The notes under the pieces: generated by a model | What the model was told of the DNA's origin: nothing | Database searches by the model: none | Seen by the model: only the letters and a program-made list of their open reading frames with translations | NCBI GenBank assembly: GCA_018828125.1 | Contig: JAHJWB010000008.1 | Span: 37,685-101,684, forward strand | Direction of reading: 5' to 3' | DNA from: Gammaproteobacteria bacterium | Lineage (GTDB): Bacteria > Pseudomonadota > Gammaproteobacteria > Burkholderiales > Burkholderiaceae_C | DNA: 64,000 nucleotides | Shown: one piece after another, positions 1 to 8,457 of the stretch | Layout of the letters: the number at the start of each line of letters is the position of its first letter | How positions within the stretch are numbered: the first letter of the stretch is position 1 | Made by a program: the position numbers and the translations under genes

Positions 1-678
1 TGCGGGGCTGTGCAGTTTGACCACCCGGCTGCGCGCCACCTGGTGTCGGTATTGCCACCGGTCATTTGCATGGCATCGGGCGCTTTTCAGCCGGGGGCCT
101 GGTTGCCAGGGCTGCTGCAGTTGATGGCCGACGAGGCGAGGCAAATGCGGGCTGGGGGCGAGGCCGTGATCACTCGGCTGGCAGACATCGTGGTGATCCA
201 GGCGATCCGGCACTGGGTGCAGCACGACGACTCAGCGCAGACGGGTTGGTTGGGCGCGCTGAAAGACCCGCGTCTGGGCCGCGCGATGGCACGGATGCAC
301 CAGGACCCGGCCCGGGGATGGACGGTGGCGCTGCTGGCGGAGGCCGCCGCCATGTCCCGCTCGGCTTTCGCGCAGCGTTTTACCGAACGCGTGGGTATGC
401 CGGTGCTCGAATACCTCACGCAGTGGCGCATGCATCTGGCCCAGGCGTGGCTGCAGCAGGGCCAAGGCATTGCCGACGTGGCGGCCCGTGTGGGCTATCA
501 GTCCGATGCCGCCTTCAGCCGTGCTTACCGCCGCGCGGTGGGGTCAACGCCCGGCGCGGCGCGAAGGTCTCCGGTGGTGGTGCCGCTGCCGGAGGGCGCG
601 CGTCCGAGCCCTACCGCGTCACCTGCGCGACCCAACATCAGTGGCATCCCCAATGCAGGCGCGCCTTTCGGGCTCTAG
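1..678 (+). CDS. AraC-family transcriptional regulator (5' truncated by window edge)
   Basis: The reading frame is open from base 1, so the true start lies outside the window. What remains is the end of an N-terminal effector-binding domain (cupin_6-like, with the typical GAWLPGLLQLMADEA stretch) and a complete C-terminal AraC DNA-binding domain with two helix-turn-helix motifs: RGWTVALLAEAAAMSRSAF and then IADVAARVGYQSDAAFSRAY. About 45 C-terminal residues after the second motif are Pro/Ala/Arg-rich and look unstructured. It ends 23 bp before the acyl-CoA ligase on the same strand, so the two may be cotranscribed, but AraC regulators of this type often control unrelated oxidoreductase genes. 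The effector cannot be told from sequence. Confidence 0.9.
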   Translation, partial: CGAVQFDHPAARHLVSVLPPVICMASGAFQPGAWLPGLLQLMADEARQMRAGGEAVITRLADIVVIQAIRHWVQHDDSAQTGWLGALKDPRLGRAMARMHQDPARGWTVALLAEAAAMSRSAFAQRFTERVGMPVLEYLTQWRMHLAQAWLQQGQGIADVAARVGYQSDAAFSRAYRRAVGSTPGAARRSPVVVPLPEGARPSPTASPARPNISGIPNAGAPFGL

Positions 679-701
679 GCTGGCAGGCAAAGGAATCACC
701 C

Positions 702-2387
702 ATGCGCCCTCATCACAAGTTCTGGCCCCGTCGGCTGCCTCACTCCATCACCTTGCCCGCCACATCGCTGTGGGACAACCTGGTCACCAACGCCCGGCGT
801 TATCCAGACAAAGCAGCGCTGGTATTTTTTGGCCGTTCGGTGACTTACCAGGCGTTGGCCGAAGGCGCAGAGCGGTTGGCCGCACGGCTGGTGCAGTTGG
901 GGGTCCAGCGCGGGGACCGCGTGGTGCTGTGCATGCAGAACTGCCCGCAACTAGTGATGGCGCATTTCGCCATCCTGCGGGCCAATGCCGTGGTGGTGCC
1001 GGTCAACCCGATGAACCGGGCGGAAGAGCTCAAGCACTACATCACCGACCCCGATACGAAGGTGGCTTTCACGACGGCTGATCTGGCGCCTGAGATGGCC
1101 AAGGCCAGCAACGCGCTGCCGCTGGCCGAGCGCCTGGCGCATCTGGTGGTGACGCAGTTCACCGACGCATTTGACCCTACTGTGACCGGCGCCGATGCCC
1201 CGCCCGAGAACTGGATGGAATGGCTGGGCACGCGCCACCCCTTGCCAGCGCTGGAGGGCGGGCGCACCTACGCCTGGACGGATGCGGTGGCGTGTTCTGA
1301 CATGCCGCCCGCGCTGGTGGTGGGACCGGACGATCTGGCCTTGTTGCCCTACACCAGTGGCACCACCGGCTTGCCCAAGGGCTGCATGCATTTGCACAAA
1401 AGCATCATGCACAACGCGGTGTCGGGCTGCCTGTGGGGCAATGGGTCGGCCGACAACGTGACGCTGGCGGTGGTGCCCATGTTCCACATCACCGGCATGG
1501 TGAGCGTGATGCACACGGCCATCTATAGCGGCGCCACGCTCGTGATCATGCCCCGATGGGACCGCGACCTGGCGGGCCGCCTTATTTCGCGTTACCAGGT
1601 CACCACGTGGACGAACATTCCCACCATGGTCATCGACCTGCTGGGCAGCCCGAACTTTGCGAGCTATGACCTGTCCAGCCTGGTCTACATCGGCGGGGGC
1701 GGGGCGGCCATGCCGCAGGCGGTGGCCCAGCGTCTGCTGGAGCAATATGGCCTGCGCTATTCCGAAGGCTATGGCCTGACCGAGACAGCAGCCCCGTCGC
1801 ACTCCAACCCACCGGACCACCCCAAGCAGCAATGCCTGGGCATCCCTTTCATGAGCACCGATGCCCGTGTGGTCGACCCCGACACCTTGCAGGAGATGCC
1901 GCTGGGCGAGCAGGGCGAAATCATCATTCACGGCCCCGAGGTGTTTGACGGCTACTGGAAGCGCCCTGACGCCACGGCGGCGGCGTTTATTGAATTCGAG
2001 GGCAAGCGGTTTTTCCGCTCGGGTGATTTGGGGCGCATGGACGAAGATGGCTACTTCTTCCTGACGGACCGCCTGAAGCGCATGATCAATGCCAGTGGTT
2101 TCAAGGTCTGGCCTGCCGAAGTCGAGGCTCTGATGTTCCGCCACCCCGCCATTCAAGAGGCCTGCATCATTGCCACCAAAGACAGCTACCGCGGCGAGTC
2201 GGTGAAAGCCGTGGTGGTGCTACGTGCAACGCACCAGGACACCACCGAGCAGCAGATCATCGACTGGTGCCGCGAGAACATGGCCGTGTACAAGGCGCCA
2301 CGCATCGTGCAGTTTGTGACGGCCCTGCCCAAGAGCGGCAGCGGCAAGGTGATGTGGCGGGCGCTGCAGGAGGCGGAGGCAACCTAG
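702..2387 (+). CDS. AMP-forming acyl-CoA synthetase (long-chain fatty acid--CoA ligase type)
   Basis: 561 aa from the ATG at 702, which has an AAAGGA-like site upstream. It activates a carboxylic acid with ATP to an acyl-adenylate and then makes the CoA thioester. Signature motifs are intact: the phosphate loop LPYTSGTTGLPKG, the A5 motif EGYGLTET, the A7/A8 hinge GDLGRMDEDGYFF...DRLKRMINASGFKVWPAEVE, and the C-terminal catalytic lysine region LPKSGSGKVMWR. No signal peptide or membrane segment. Length and motif pattern fit medium/long-chain fatty acyl-CoA ligases or related acid:CoA ligases; the exact chain-length or aromatic preference is not visible. It ends at a hairpin shared with the convergent PilZ gene. 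Confidence 0.92.
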   Translation: MRPHHKFWPRRLPHSITLPATSLWDNLVTNARRYPDKAALVFFGRSVTYQALAEGAERLAARLVQLGVQRGDRVVLCMQNCPQLVMAHFAILRANAVVVPVNPMNRAEELKHYITDPDTKVAFTTADLAPEMAKASNALPLAERLAHLVVTQFTDAFDPTVTGADAPPENWMEWLGTRHPLPALEGGRTYAWTDAVACSDMPPALVVGPDDLALLPYTSGTTGLPKGCMHLHKSIMHNAVSGCLWGNGSADNVTLAVVPMFHITGMVSVMHTAIYSGATLVIMPRWDRDLAGRLISRYQVTTWTNIPTMVIDLLGSPNFASYDLSSLVYIGGGGAAMPQAVAQRLLEQYGLRYSEGYGLTETAAPSHSNPPDHPKQQCLGIPFMSTDARVVDPDTLQEMPLGEQGEIIIHGPEVFDGYWKRPDATAAAFIEFEGKRFFRSGDLGRMDEDGYFFLTDRLKRMINASGFKVWPAEVEALMFRHPAIQEACIIATKDSYRGESVKAVVVLRATHQDTTEQQIIDWCRENMAVYKAPRIVQFVTALPKSGSGKVMWRALQEAEAT

Positions 2388-2431
2388 CCCGAATTGGCCA
2401 TTCAAATCTGTCGCCCGTCGCCAAAGAAACA

Positions 2432-2451
2432 AGGGCTGCATCGGCAGCCCT
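2432..2451. terminator. Bidirectional terminator hairpin between convergent genes
   Basis: AGGGCTGC (2432-2439) pairs perfectly with GCAGCCCT (2444-2451) around a 4-nt loop, with A-rich sequence before and TGTTTG after. It sits between the convergent acyl-CoA ligase and PilZ genes. Confidence 0.7.
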
Positions 2452-2464
2452 GTTTGCTGTAGCG

Positions 2465-2836
2465 TCAGTGCGATGTGGCCATCGTCAGCTCGCCCAGATC
2501 CCGTTCCAGCAAGGCCGGGTCGCCCAGTTGCAGCTCGATCAGCCGGCGCAGGTGCGTCACGCTGTCCAGGTCGATGCCGCGGCACAGCAGACCGGTGTGC
2601 AGGCCTTCGACATGGGCCACTTCGGTCGACATGGCGATGTGGTTGCCTGTGTCTGCGAGGGGAATGGTGATCTGGCACAGCATGCCCGTCTGAAGGACTG
2701 CCTGGGCCGGGGCTGTGATGAGCGCGCCTTTCAGCGACAGATCCAGCACATGCACACTGAACGCGTCGGTGGCAGTGGTCAGCAGGGCCGGTGCGTCAAA
2801 ACTCACACGGACGAAATGGCGGCGTTCATGGGGCAT
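2465..2836 (-). CDS. PilZ-domain c-di-GMP binding protein
   Basis: 123 aa from the ATG at 2836, preferred over the GTG one codon upstream because AGGAG lies 6 nt before it. It is a single PilZ domain: the c-di-GMP binding arginine motif RRHFVR near residues 5-10 and the second motif DLSLKG (D32 to G37) are both intact, followed by the usual beta-barrel strands (GTLLCQITIPL-like region, GIDLDSV). No signal peptide. Single-domain PilZ proteins act as c-di-GMP receptors for motility, pilus or exopolysaccharide systems. It is divergent from the GGDEF/EAL protein that starts 225 bp away, which would make or break the ligand; a direct functional link is inference. Confidence 0.88.
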   Translation of the reverse strand: MPHERRHFVRVSFDAPALLTTATDAFSVHVLDLSLKGALITAPAQAVLQTGMLCQITIPLADTGNHIAMSTEVAHVEGLHTGLLCRGIDLDSVTHLRRLIELQLGDPALLERDLGELTMATSH

Positions 2837-3060
2837 CACTGTCTCCTGGGCGAAGCGGGTGGTGGGCAGATGCTACTCCAAGGCTTTCCAACTCGAAACG
2901 GCGTTTGCCTGCTGGCTGCACCCTCAATGCGGATGCCGCAGTTGACCGCATTTTTTTTCGTTCATCGGCTGCGGGACAACCCCCATAGGGACAGATTCCC
3001 TTTGGATATTCTTGCAACCTGTCGTTAACATGGGTCTTCCGTCACCTGTGGGGTCCTGAT

Positions 3061-6045
3061 GTGAATCCAGGCGTGTACCGGTTGGTTCTTTGGCGCTTGG
3101 GCTGGCTGCACAGAGCAATGTCGCTGCCCCTGCTGCTGCTGCTGTATGTCTGCGCCTGCGCCACTGCGATGGCCGCGCCCCGGGAGCTGCGGGTAGGGGT
3201 TTACTCAAATGAGCCCAAGATATTTGTCAACGCCAATGGGCAGGCTTCGGGCATCTTTGTAGACCTGCTGCAACTGGTGGCAGCGCGCGAGAAGTGGACG
3301 CTCAAATACGTGCCCTGCACCTGGCAAGCGTGCCTGGATGCCTTGCGTGCGGGCGAGCTGGACCTGATGCCGGACGTGGCGCGCACTCCAGAGCGCGAGG
3401 GTCTCTACGACTTTCACACGCTGCCGGTGCTGCACAGCTGGTCGCAGATCTACCGTGCGCCCAGCAGCGCAATCCATTCACTGTTTGATCTGCAAGGCAA
3501 GCGGGTGGCGGTGCTGCGAGGCTCGGTACAGCGCGCAGCCTTTGTCAACATGCTGGACAGCTTTGGCATCCAGACCAGCATGGTGGATGCATCGAGCTTG
3601 ATGGATGCGTTTGCACTGGTGCAGCGGGGCGAGGCCGACGCGGTGATCTCCAACCACCTGTTTGGCAACTTTCATTCGGATCGCTATGGCGTGGCCGATT
3701 CGGGCATCGTGTTTCAACCTGCCGTGCTGTTCTTTGCCACGGGCACGGGGCGCAACGCAGACGTGCTGGCGGCCATTGACCGGTCGGTGCAGGACTGGCG
3801 CAGCGGAGCAGACCCGTCGTATACCCGCGTGCTGCGCCGTTGGGGGGCGCAAGAGCCCGCCGACAAGATGCCCGTGGTGCTGTGGTGGGGCCTTGGAGCG
3901 CTGGCCGTTTTCAGTCTGCTGGCAGGTTTGATGGTGCTGTTGCTGCGCCGCCAGGTGCAAGAACGCACGCGCCACCTGCAAGCCAGCGAGCAGAAGCTGG
4001 CCACCATTTTGGACAGCGTGGGCGCGTTCATCTACATCAAGGGCAAGGACTACCGCTACCAGTACGCCAACCAGCAAACCGTTCAGCTGTTTGGCTGCTC
4101 GGGTCAGGACGTGGTGGGGTTGGAGGACTCGGCGTTTTTTGATTCGGCAACCACTGCGCGGCTGCGTGCCAATGACAAGCGCGTGATCGAGGGCGGCGAG
4201 ACCCTGGAAGCCGAAGAGACGAACACCCAGCAGGGCAAAGGCGAAACGCGCACGTATCTCTCGGTCAAGATCCCCTTGCGGCACGCGGACGGACGCATTC
4301 ACGCGCTGTGCGGCATCTCTACCGACATCACCGAGCGGCGCCGTTCCGAAGAGTCGCTGCAGATTGCGGCCACCGTGTTCGAGTCGTTCGAGGGGATGAT
4401 CGTGACCGGGCCCGACCAGCGCATCCTGAAGGCCAACCAAGCCTTCGCGCGCTTGACAGGCTACAGCGTGGACGAGCTGGTGGGCCTGACGCCCAAACAC
4501 CTGCACTCTGACCGGCACGACGCGCAGTTTTATTCCGCCTTGCAAAGCACGCTGCGCACCCAGGGCGCGTGGCAGGGCGAGGTGTGGAACCGCCGCAAAG
4601 ACGGCCAGGAGTATCCCGCGTGGATCACCATTACCACGGTGCGGTCTGCAGACGGCGACATCACCCATTACGTGGGCACCCAAACCGACATCTCCAGCCG
4701 CAAGGCCGCCGAAGAAGAAATCCGCGTGCTGGCGTTCTACGACCCGCTCACCGGTCTGCCCAACCGTCGCCTGATGACGGACCGGTTGCAGCACAGCCTG
4801 GCGACCTCGGTGCGATCGGGGACAGGGGGCGCGCTGCTGTTTGTGGACATGGACAATTTCAAAGACCTGAACGACACCCAGGGCCATGAGATTGGCGACC
4901 AGTTGTTGCGGCAGGTGGCAGCCCGGCTGGGGGGATGCGTGCGCACGGGCGACACGGTTGCGCGCCTGGGGGGTGATGAATTTGTGCTGCTGCTGGAAGG
5001 CCTCAGCCCCGCTCCCCACGAGGCGGCCGCGCAGGCCGAAAGCGTGGGTCGCACCGTGCTGCAGGCCTTGAGCCAAAGTTACCTGCTGGACGGCCATGCG
5101 CACCACAGTTCGTGCAGCATTGGGGTGGCCCTGTATGCCGATGCGCTGGGGTCGGTGGACGAACTCCTCAAGCGGGGCGATCTGGCCATGTACCAGGCCA
5201 AAGGGGCGGGGCGCAACACGCTGCGCTTTTTTGACCCGCGCACACAAGCGGCGGTCACCGCGCGCACCGCCATGGAGTCCGGCCTGCGTGAAGCCCTGCG
5301 CGACGGGCAGTTTCTGCTGTACTACCAGGCGCAGATCAGCCAGCACCATGGCATCGTGGGCGCCGAGGCCTTGGTGCGCTGGCAGCATCCCCAGCGCGGT
5401 CTGGTGTCGCCCGCCGAGTTCATACCGGTGGCCGAGGCGTCGGGCCTCATCGTGCCGTTGGGCACCTGGATTCTGCGCACCGCCTGCCAGCAACTGATGG
5501 ACTGGTCGCAAGACCCGCTGACCGCGCACTGGACGCTGGCCGTGAACGTCAGCGCCCGGCAGTTCCGCCACAGCCATTTTGTGGACGAGGTGCTGGGCGT
5601 GCTGGATGAGACCGGCGCCAACCCCCGCTTGCTGAAGCTGGAACTGACCGAAACCCTGCTGCTGGACGATGTGGAAGACACCATCGAGCGCATGACCACC
5701 CTGCGCGCGCTGGGCCTGGGCTTCTCGCTGGATGACTTTGGCACGGGGTACTCGTCCTTGAGTTACCTTAAACGCCTGCCGCTGGACCAGCTCAAGATCG
5801 ATCAGGGGTTTGTGCGCGACCTGCTGACCGACGCCAACGACGCCACCATCGCCCGCACCATCGTCACGCTGGCACAGAGCCTGGACCTGGGCGTGATCGC
5901 CGAGGGCGTAGAAACCGAGGCCCAGCGCGACATGCTGGCCAGTCTGGGCTGCCACACCTGGCAGGGCTATCTGTTCGGGCGCCCGGGGCCCGCGAGTGCA
6001 CTGCGGTTGGCTGCCGAGGCAGCGGCGGCTGCGGCGGCAACTTGA
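3061..6045 (+). CDS. Periplasmic-sensor PAS-GGDEF-EAL c-di-GMP enzyme
   Basis: 994 aa. Order: signal/TM segment (about residues 19-38), bacterial extracellular solute-binding (SBP_bac_3-like) domain in the periplasm (about 40-265), second TM helix (about 271-295), two PAS domains (about 305-555), GGDEF (about 560-725) and EAL (about 735-985). GGDEF 637-641 is intact, with the inhibitory RxxD site RTGD at 628-631 exactly five residues upstream. EAL signature EALVR at 769-773, the DDFGTGYSSL loop and LKID are also intact, so both synthesis and breakdown of c-di-GMP are possible. The start is a GTG at 3061 with a poor ribosome site; an in-frame ATG at 3118 just before the hydrophobic segment is an alternative. 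The ligand is probably an amino acid or small acid, not determinable here. Confidence 0.92.
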   Translation: MNPGVYRLVLWRLGWLHRAMSLPLLLLLYVCACATAMAAPRELRVGVYSNEPKIFVNANGQASGIFVDLLQLVAAREKWTLKYVPCTWQACLDALRAGELDLMPDVARTPEREGLYDFHTLPVLHSWSQIYRAPSSAIHSLFDLQGKRVAVLRGSVQRAAFVNMLDSFGIQTSMVDASSLMDAFALVQRGEADAVISNHLFGNFHSDRYGVADSGIVFQPAVLFFATGTGRNADVLAAIDRSVQDWRSGADPSYTRVLRRWGAQEPADKMPVVLWWGLGALAVFSLLAGLMVLLLRRQVQERTRHLQASEQKLATILDSVGAFIYIKGKDYRYQYANQQTVQLFGCSGQDVVGLEDSAFFDSATTARLRANDKRVIEGGETLEAEETNTQQGKGETRTYLSVKIPLRHADGRIHALCGISTDITERRRSEESLQIAATVFESFEGMIVTGPDQRILKANQAFARLTGYSVDELVGLTPKHLHSDRHDAQFYSALQSTLRTQGAWQGEVWNRRKDGQEYPAWITITTVRSADGDITHYVGTQTDISSRKAAEEEIRVLAFYDPLTGLPNRRLMTDRLQHSLATSVRSGTGGALLFVDMDNFKDLNDTQGHEIGDQLLRQVAARLGGCVRTGDTVARLGGDEFVLLLEGLSPAPHEAAAQAESVGRTVLQALSQSYLLDGHAHHSSCSIGVALYADALGSVDELLKRGDLAMYQAKGAGRNTLRFFDPRTQAAVTARTAMESGLREALRDGQFLLYYQAQISQHHGIVGAEALVRWQHPQRGLVSPAEFIPVAEASGLIVPLGTWILRTACQQLMDWSQDPLTAHWTLAVNVSARQFRHSHFVDEVLGVLDETGANPRLLKLELTETLLLDDVEDTIERMTTLRALGLGFSLDDFGTGYSSLSYLKRLPLDQLKIDQGFVRDLLTDANDATIARTIVTLAQSLDLGVIAEGVETEAQRDMLASLGCHTWQGYLFGRPGPASALRLAAEAAAAAAAT

Positions 6046-6080
6046 TCCCCCAATTACCGTCGCCAAGAGTCAACTCTGTT

Positions 6081-6127
6081 TTTGATAGCTACTAGCGCTT
6101 ATTGGATAAGCGCTAGAGGCCAATTTG
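6081..6127. repeat. Short palindromic intergenic repeat, copy 1
   Basis: Contains TAGCGCTTA-TTGGA-TAAGCGCTA followed by GAGGCCAATTTG, preceded by GATAGCTAC. Same family as copies near 11861, 14386, 30971, 32883, 48008 and 54758. It lies downstream of the GGDEF/EAL gene and can fold into a strong stem. Confidence 0.8.
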
Positions 6128-6303
6128 GCTTGTATTTTTATAGGGTTGACCCGGTGCAGTACACCCGGTTCCTTCGCCATTTGCTTACATCTTTCATGTG
6201 GCGGCAGGCATACGCTGGCGCTGGGCTTGTTACAAACGAAGCCCTGTCCATGGGCGGTGCATGTCTCTGTGCAGTCGCCGTGGCATTTCTCCAGGAGCTT
6301 TTT

Positions 6304-6822
6304 ATGAAAAACACCACCACTTCCACCATCCGCCTTTTGCTGTCGGGCGCTGTCACGGCGTTGGCATTGCTGGCCACCAGCGGCGCCCAGGCGCAGGGCT
6401 ACGTCAATGCCACTGTGGGCGGCGAGCTGGCACCGGGCGTCTACGGTCGCATCAACATCGGCAATGCGATGCCACCCCCCCCGGTCATCTATGCAGAGCC
6501 CGTCATCATCCAGCGCCCCGCTGTGGTCGTTCCACGCTCGCCCATCTATCTGTATGTGCCCCCGGGCCACGCCAAGAACTGGGGCAAACATTGCTCGCGC
6601 TACAACGCATGTGCCCAACCCGTGTATTTTGTGCAAGAGCCACCACCACGCCGTGGCCCTCCACACCGTGGCCCCCACGGCCGCGATGACCGCCGCTGGG
6701 ACAACGACCACCGCCATGGCGGCAAACACAACCGCGACCACGACCGCGGCCGCCACGACAGCCGCCATGATGGCCGGGGTGACGGTCGCGGCGATGGCCG
6801 TGGCCCTGGTCATCGCAACTGA
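6304..6822 (+). CDS. Secreted hypothetical protein with His/Arg/Asp-rich tail
   Basis: 172 aa from the ATG at 6304, which follows AGGAG with good spacing. Residues 1-31 are a clear Sec signal peptide ending GAQAQ. The middle has a Pro-rich segment (MPPPPVIYAEPVIIQRPAVVVP) and a short conserved-looking block with two cysteines (HCSRYNAC). The last 50 residues are low complexity, built of RGDGRGDGR- and HDRGRHD-like units, very rich in His, Arg, Asp and Gly. I do not recognise a named family; similar small periplasmic proteins are common in Comamonadaceae. The tail could bind metal or be a disordered charged linker, but this is a guess. About 180 bp of untranslated sequence separates it from repeat copy 1. 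Confidence 0.8.
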   Translation: MKNTTTSTIRLLLSGAVTALALLATSGAQAQGYVNATVGGELAPGVYGRINIGNAMPPPPVIYAEPVIIQRPAVVVPRSPIYLYVPPGHAKNWGKHCSRYNACAQPVYFVQEPPPRRGPPHRGPHGRDDRRWDNDHRHGGKHNRDHDRGRHDSRHDGRGDGRGDGRGPGHRN

Positions 6823-6913
6823 TCCCAGCAGTCCTCAGCCTTATGCTGAATGGACTACTGCATTGCGCCATCGCAACCGCAGCGATGACGCCTGCGGTTA
6901 AGCTCAGGGCTCT

Positions 6914-7708
6914 ATGGCCCAAGTCACTTTTTCTCCCCCGTTCACCGCCCCCAATGCTGTTGCGCACCAGTTGCGCCAGGCCGGTTATGCCGTGTTGTCG
7001 CCCGACGGCGTGGCGCAGTGGATTGGCTGTGACCTGACGGAGCTGACGGCTCTGAACAGCGACTGGGCAAGCCTGCCACCGGACGATTTCTTGAAGGACG
7101 GCGGCCGCTACCGCCGCCGCCGTCACGCCTGTTTTGTGGTGCAGGGCCGCCAAGTGCAGCAGGTGCCCCACCGTGCGCACTGGCAACCGGTGGAATACAA
7201 CGCCCTGCACGGCGGCATGGAGCGCTGGTTTGCCCCCATGGAGTCCACCACCACCGCCCAACCGGTGTGGCAGCATTTGCTGGTTGCGCTCGCCGGTGTT
7301 GCGCACAACGCATTGACGGTAGGCGACACGGCTGCTGCCGACGGGCAGTTGCCGTGGTTTGTCGAGGCGCACCAGTTCCGCATTGACACCACCGACGGCA
7401 TCGGCCGACCCACCCCCGAGGGCGCGCACCGCGATGGTGTGGATCTGGTAGCGGTGTTTCTGGTGGGGCGTGAGGGAGTGAAGGGCGGCGAAACCCGCGT
7501 GTTTGAAGCCAACGGCCCCAGCGGCCAGCGTTTTACGCTGACCCAGCCCTGGTCCCTGCTGCTGCTGGACGATGCGCGCATGATCCACGAGTCCACCCCC
7601 ATCCAGCCCCTGACCGACGGCGGCTACCGCGACACGCTGGTGGTGACGTGCCGGCGCGGTAATTTTCAGGGCGCAGATGTGGTGGGCATGGTACCCAAGG
7701 GGCCGTGA
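6914..7708 (+). CDS. 2-oxoglutarate/Fe(II) dioxygenase family protein
   Basis: 264 aa, start ATG at 6914. The pattern EAHQFRID...GAHRDGVDLVAVFLVGR...GGETRVFE...DDARMIHESTPI...GYRDTLVVTC matches the 2OG-Fe dioxygenase family (Pfam 2OG-Fe_Oxy_2), which includes bacterial free amino acid hydroxylases such as isoleucine 4-hydroxylase. Predicted iron ligands are H172, D174 and H225, with R239 for the 2-oxoglutarate carboxylate. No signal peptide, so cytosolic. It stands alone between the secreted protein and the stress protein, so the substrate cannot be inferred from context. Family call is strong, amino acid hydroxylation is only a family-based suggestion. Confidence 0.85.
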   Translation: MAQVTFSPPFTAPNAVAHQLRQAGYAVLSPDGVAQWIGCDLTELTALNSDWASLPPDDFLKDGGRYRRRRHACFVVQGRQVQQVPHRAHWQPVEYNALHGGMERWFAPMESTTTAQPVWQHLLVALAGVAHNALTVGDTAAADGQLPWFVEAHQFRIDTTDGIGRPTPEGAHRDGVDLVAVFLVGREGVKGGETRVFEANGPSGQRFTLTQPWSLLLLDDARMIHESTPIQPLTDGGYRDTLVVTCRRGNFQGADVVGMVPKGP

Positions 7709-7818
7709 AAGCGCAGGCGTAGCGCAAGCAACCGAAGGGCGTTTGGGGCTTGGACCGCGGCGGGGGCGGACACCTGTCAAGGCAAGTCCGCGTTGGGTGT
7801 TGGGTGAGTGCGCCGGAT

Positions 7819-7832
7819 TTGATACGGATCAA
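7819..7832. promoter_or_regulatory. Perfect FNR/ANR-type box upstream of the stress protein
   Basis: TTGAT-ACGG-ATCAA matches the FNR/ANR consensus TTGATNNNNATCAA at all ten defined bases. Its centre is about 92 bp before the stress-protein start; a class II promoter (box at -41.5) would place the transcription start near 7867. Confidence 0.75.
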
Positions 7833-7917
7833 GATGGCGGGTATGGTGGGCGTTCACACTCTGGTCCAGAGACCGCGCCACAAGCCCGGTTCTTCCCTCA
7901 ACCCAAGGAGATGCACC

Positions 7918-8355
7918 ATGTTCAAACACATTCTGGTTCCCGTCGACGGCTCCAAGACCTCGATGCTCGCGGTGTCCAAGGCAGCAGCCTTGGCCAAGAC
8001 CTTTGGCAGTGCCGTGACGGCGGTCTATGTGATCGACCCGTATCCGTTTACCGGCGTGGGTGCGGACTTTGCCTACGGTCAGGCGCAGTACATCAGTGCG
8101 GCCACGTCCGAGGCCAACACGGCACTGGACGCGACCAAAAAGGCCATGGCAGAAGCCGGGGTTGAAGTCAATGCGCTGGTGGGCGAGGGCCATGCGGTGC
8201 ACGACGGCATCTTGCGGGCGCTGGAGAGCACGGGCGCCGACCTGATTGTGATGGGATCGCATGGCCGTCGGGGTCTGGAGCGGCTGGTGCTGGGCAGTGT
8301 GACGCAGCGGGTGCTGGGCGTGGTGCACATCCCGGTGCTGGTGGTGCGCGACTGA
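7918..8355 (+). CDS. Universal stress protein (UspA family)
   Basis: 145 aa, ATG at 7918 preceded by AAGGAG. Single Usp domain, cytosolic. It begins MFKHILVPVDGS, the ATP-binding Asp loop of the family, and ends with the nucleotide-binding glycine motif MGSHGRRGLERLVLGSVTQRVL, i.e. the ATP-binding subclass. A perfect FNR-type box lies upstream, so anaerobic or low-oxygen induction is likely, as known for Usp genes under ANR in Pseudomonas. It is followed by a strong terminator shared with msrA. Confidence 0.93.
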   Translation: MFKHILVPVDGSKTSMLAVSKAAALAKTFGSAVTAVYVIDPYPFTGVGADFAYGQAQYISAATSEANTALDATKKAMAEAGVEVNALVGEGHAVHDGILRALESTGADLIVMGSHGRRGLERLVLGSVTQRVLGVVHIPVLVVRD

Positions 8356-8376
8356 TACAACGCTTGATGACCCCAA

Positions 8377-8407
8377 GCAAAACGGCTTCCTTGTGGAGCC
8401 GTTTTGC
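8377..8407. terminator. Bidirectional terminator between usp and msrA
   Basis: GCAAAACGGCT (8377-8387) pairs with AGCCGTTTTGC (8397-8407), an 11-bp perfect stem flanked by A- and T-runs inside the stem, between convergent genes. Confidence 0.8.
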
Positions 8408-8457
8408 GTTGAGCCTGCACAGAAAAATCAAACAGGGCAAGGGCCCGGGCGAGCTGC

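Noticed and set aside
1..678. Frameshift between AraC and acyl-CoA ligase giving one long fused gene
   Set aside because: The ligase frame is open upstream by chance, but the AraC domain is intact in another frame and the ligase has its own start with a ribosome site.
3478..6066. Long open frame on the minus strand opposite the GGDEF/EAL gene
   Set aside because: It is antisense to a gene with clear domains and codes for Arg/Gln/His-rich sequence without motifs, a common artefact of high-GC coding DNA.
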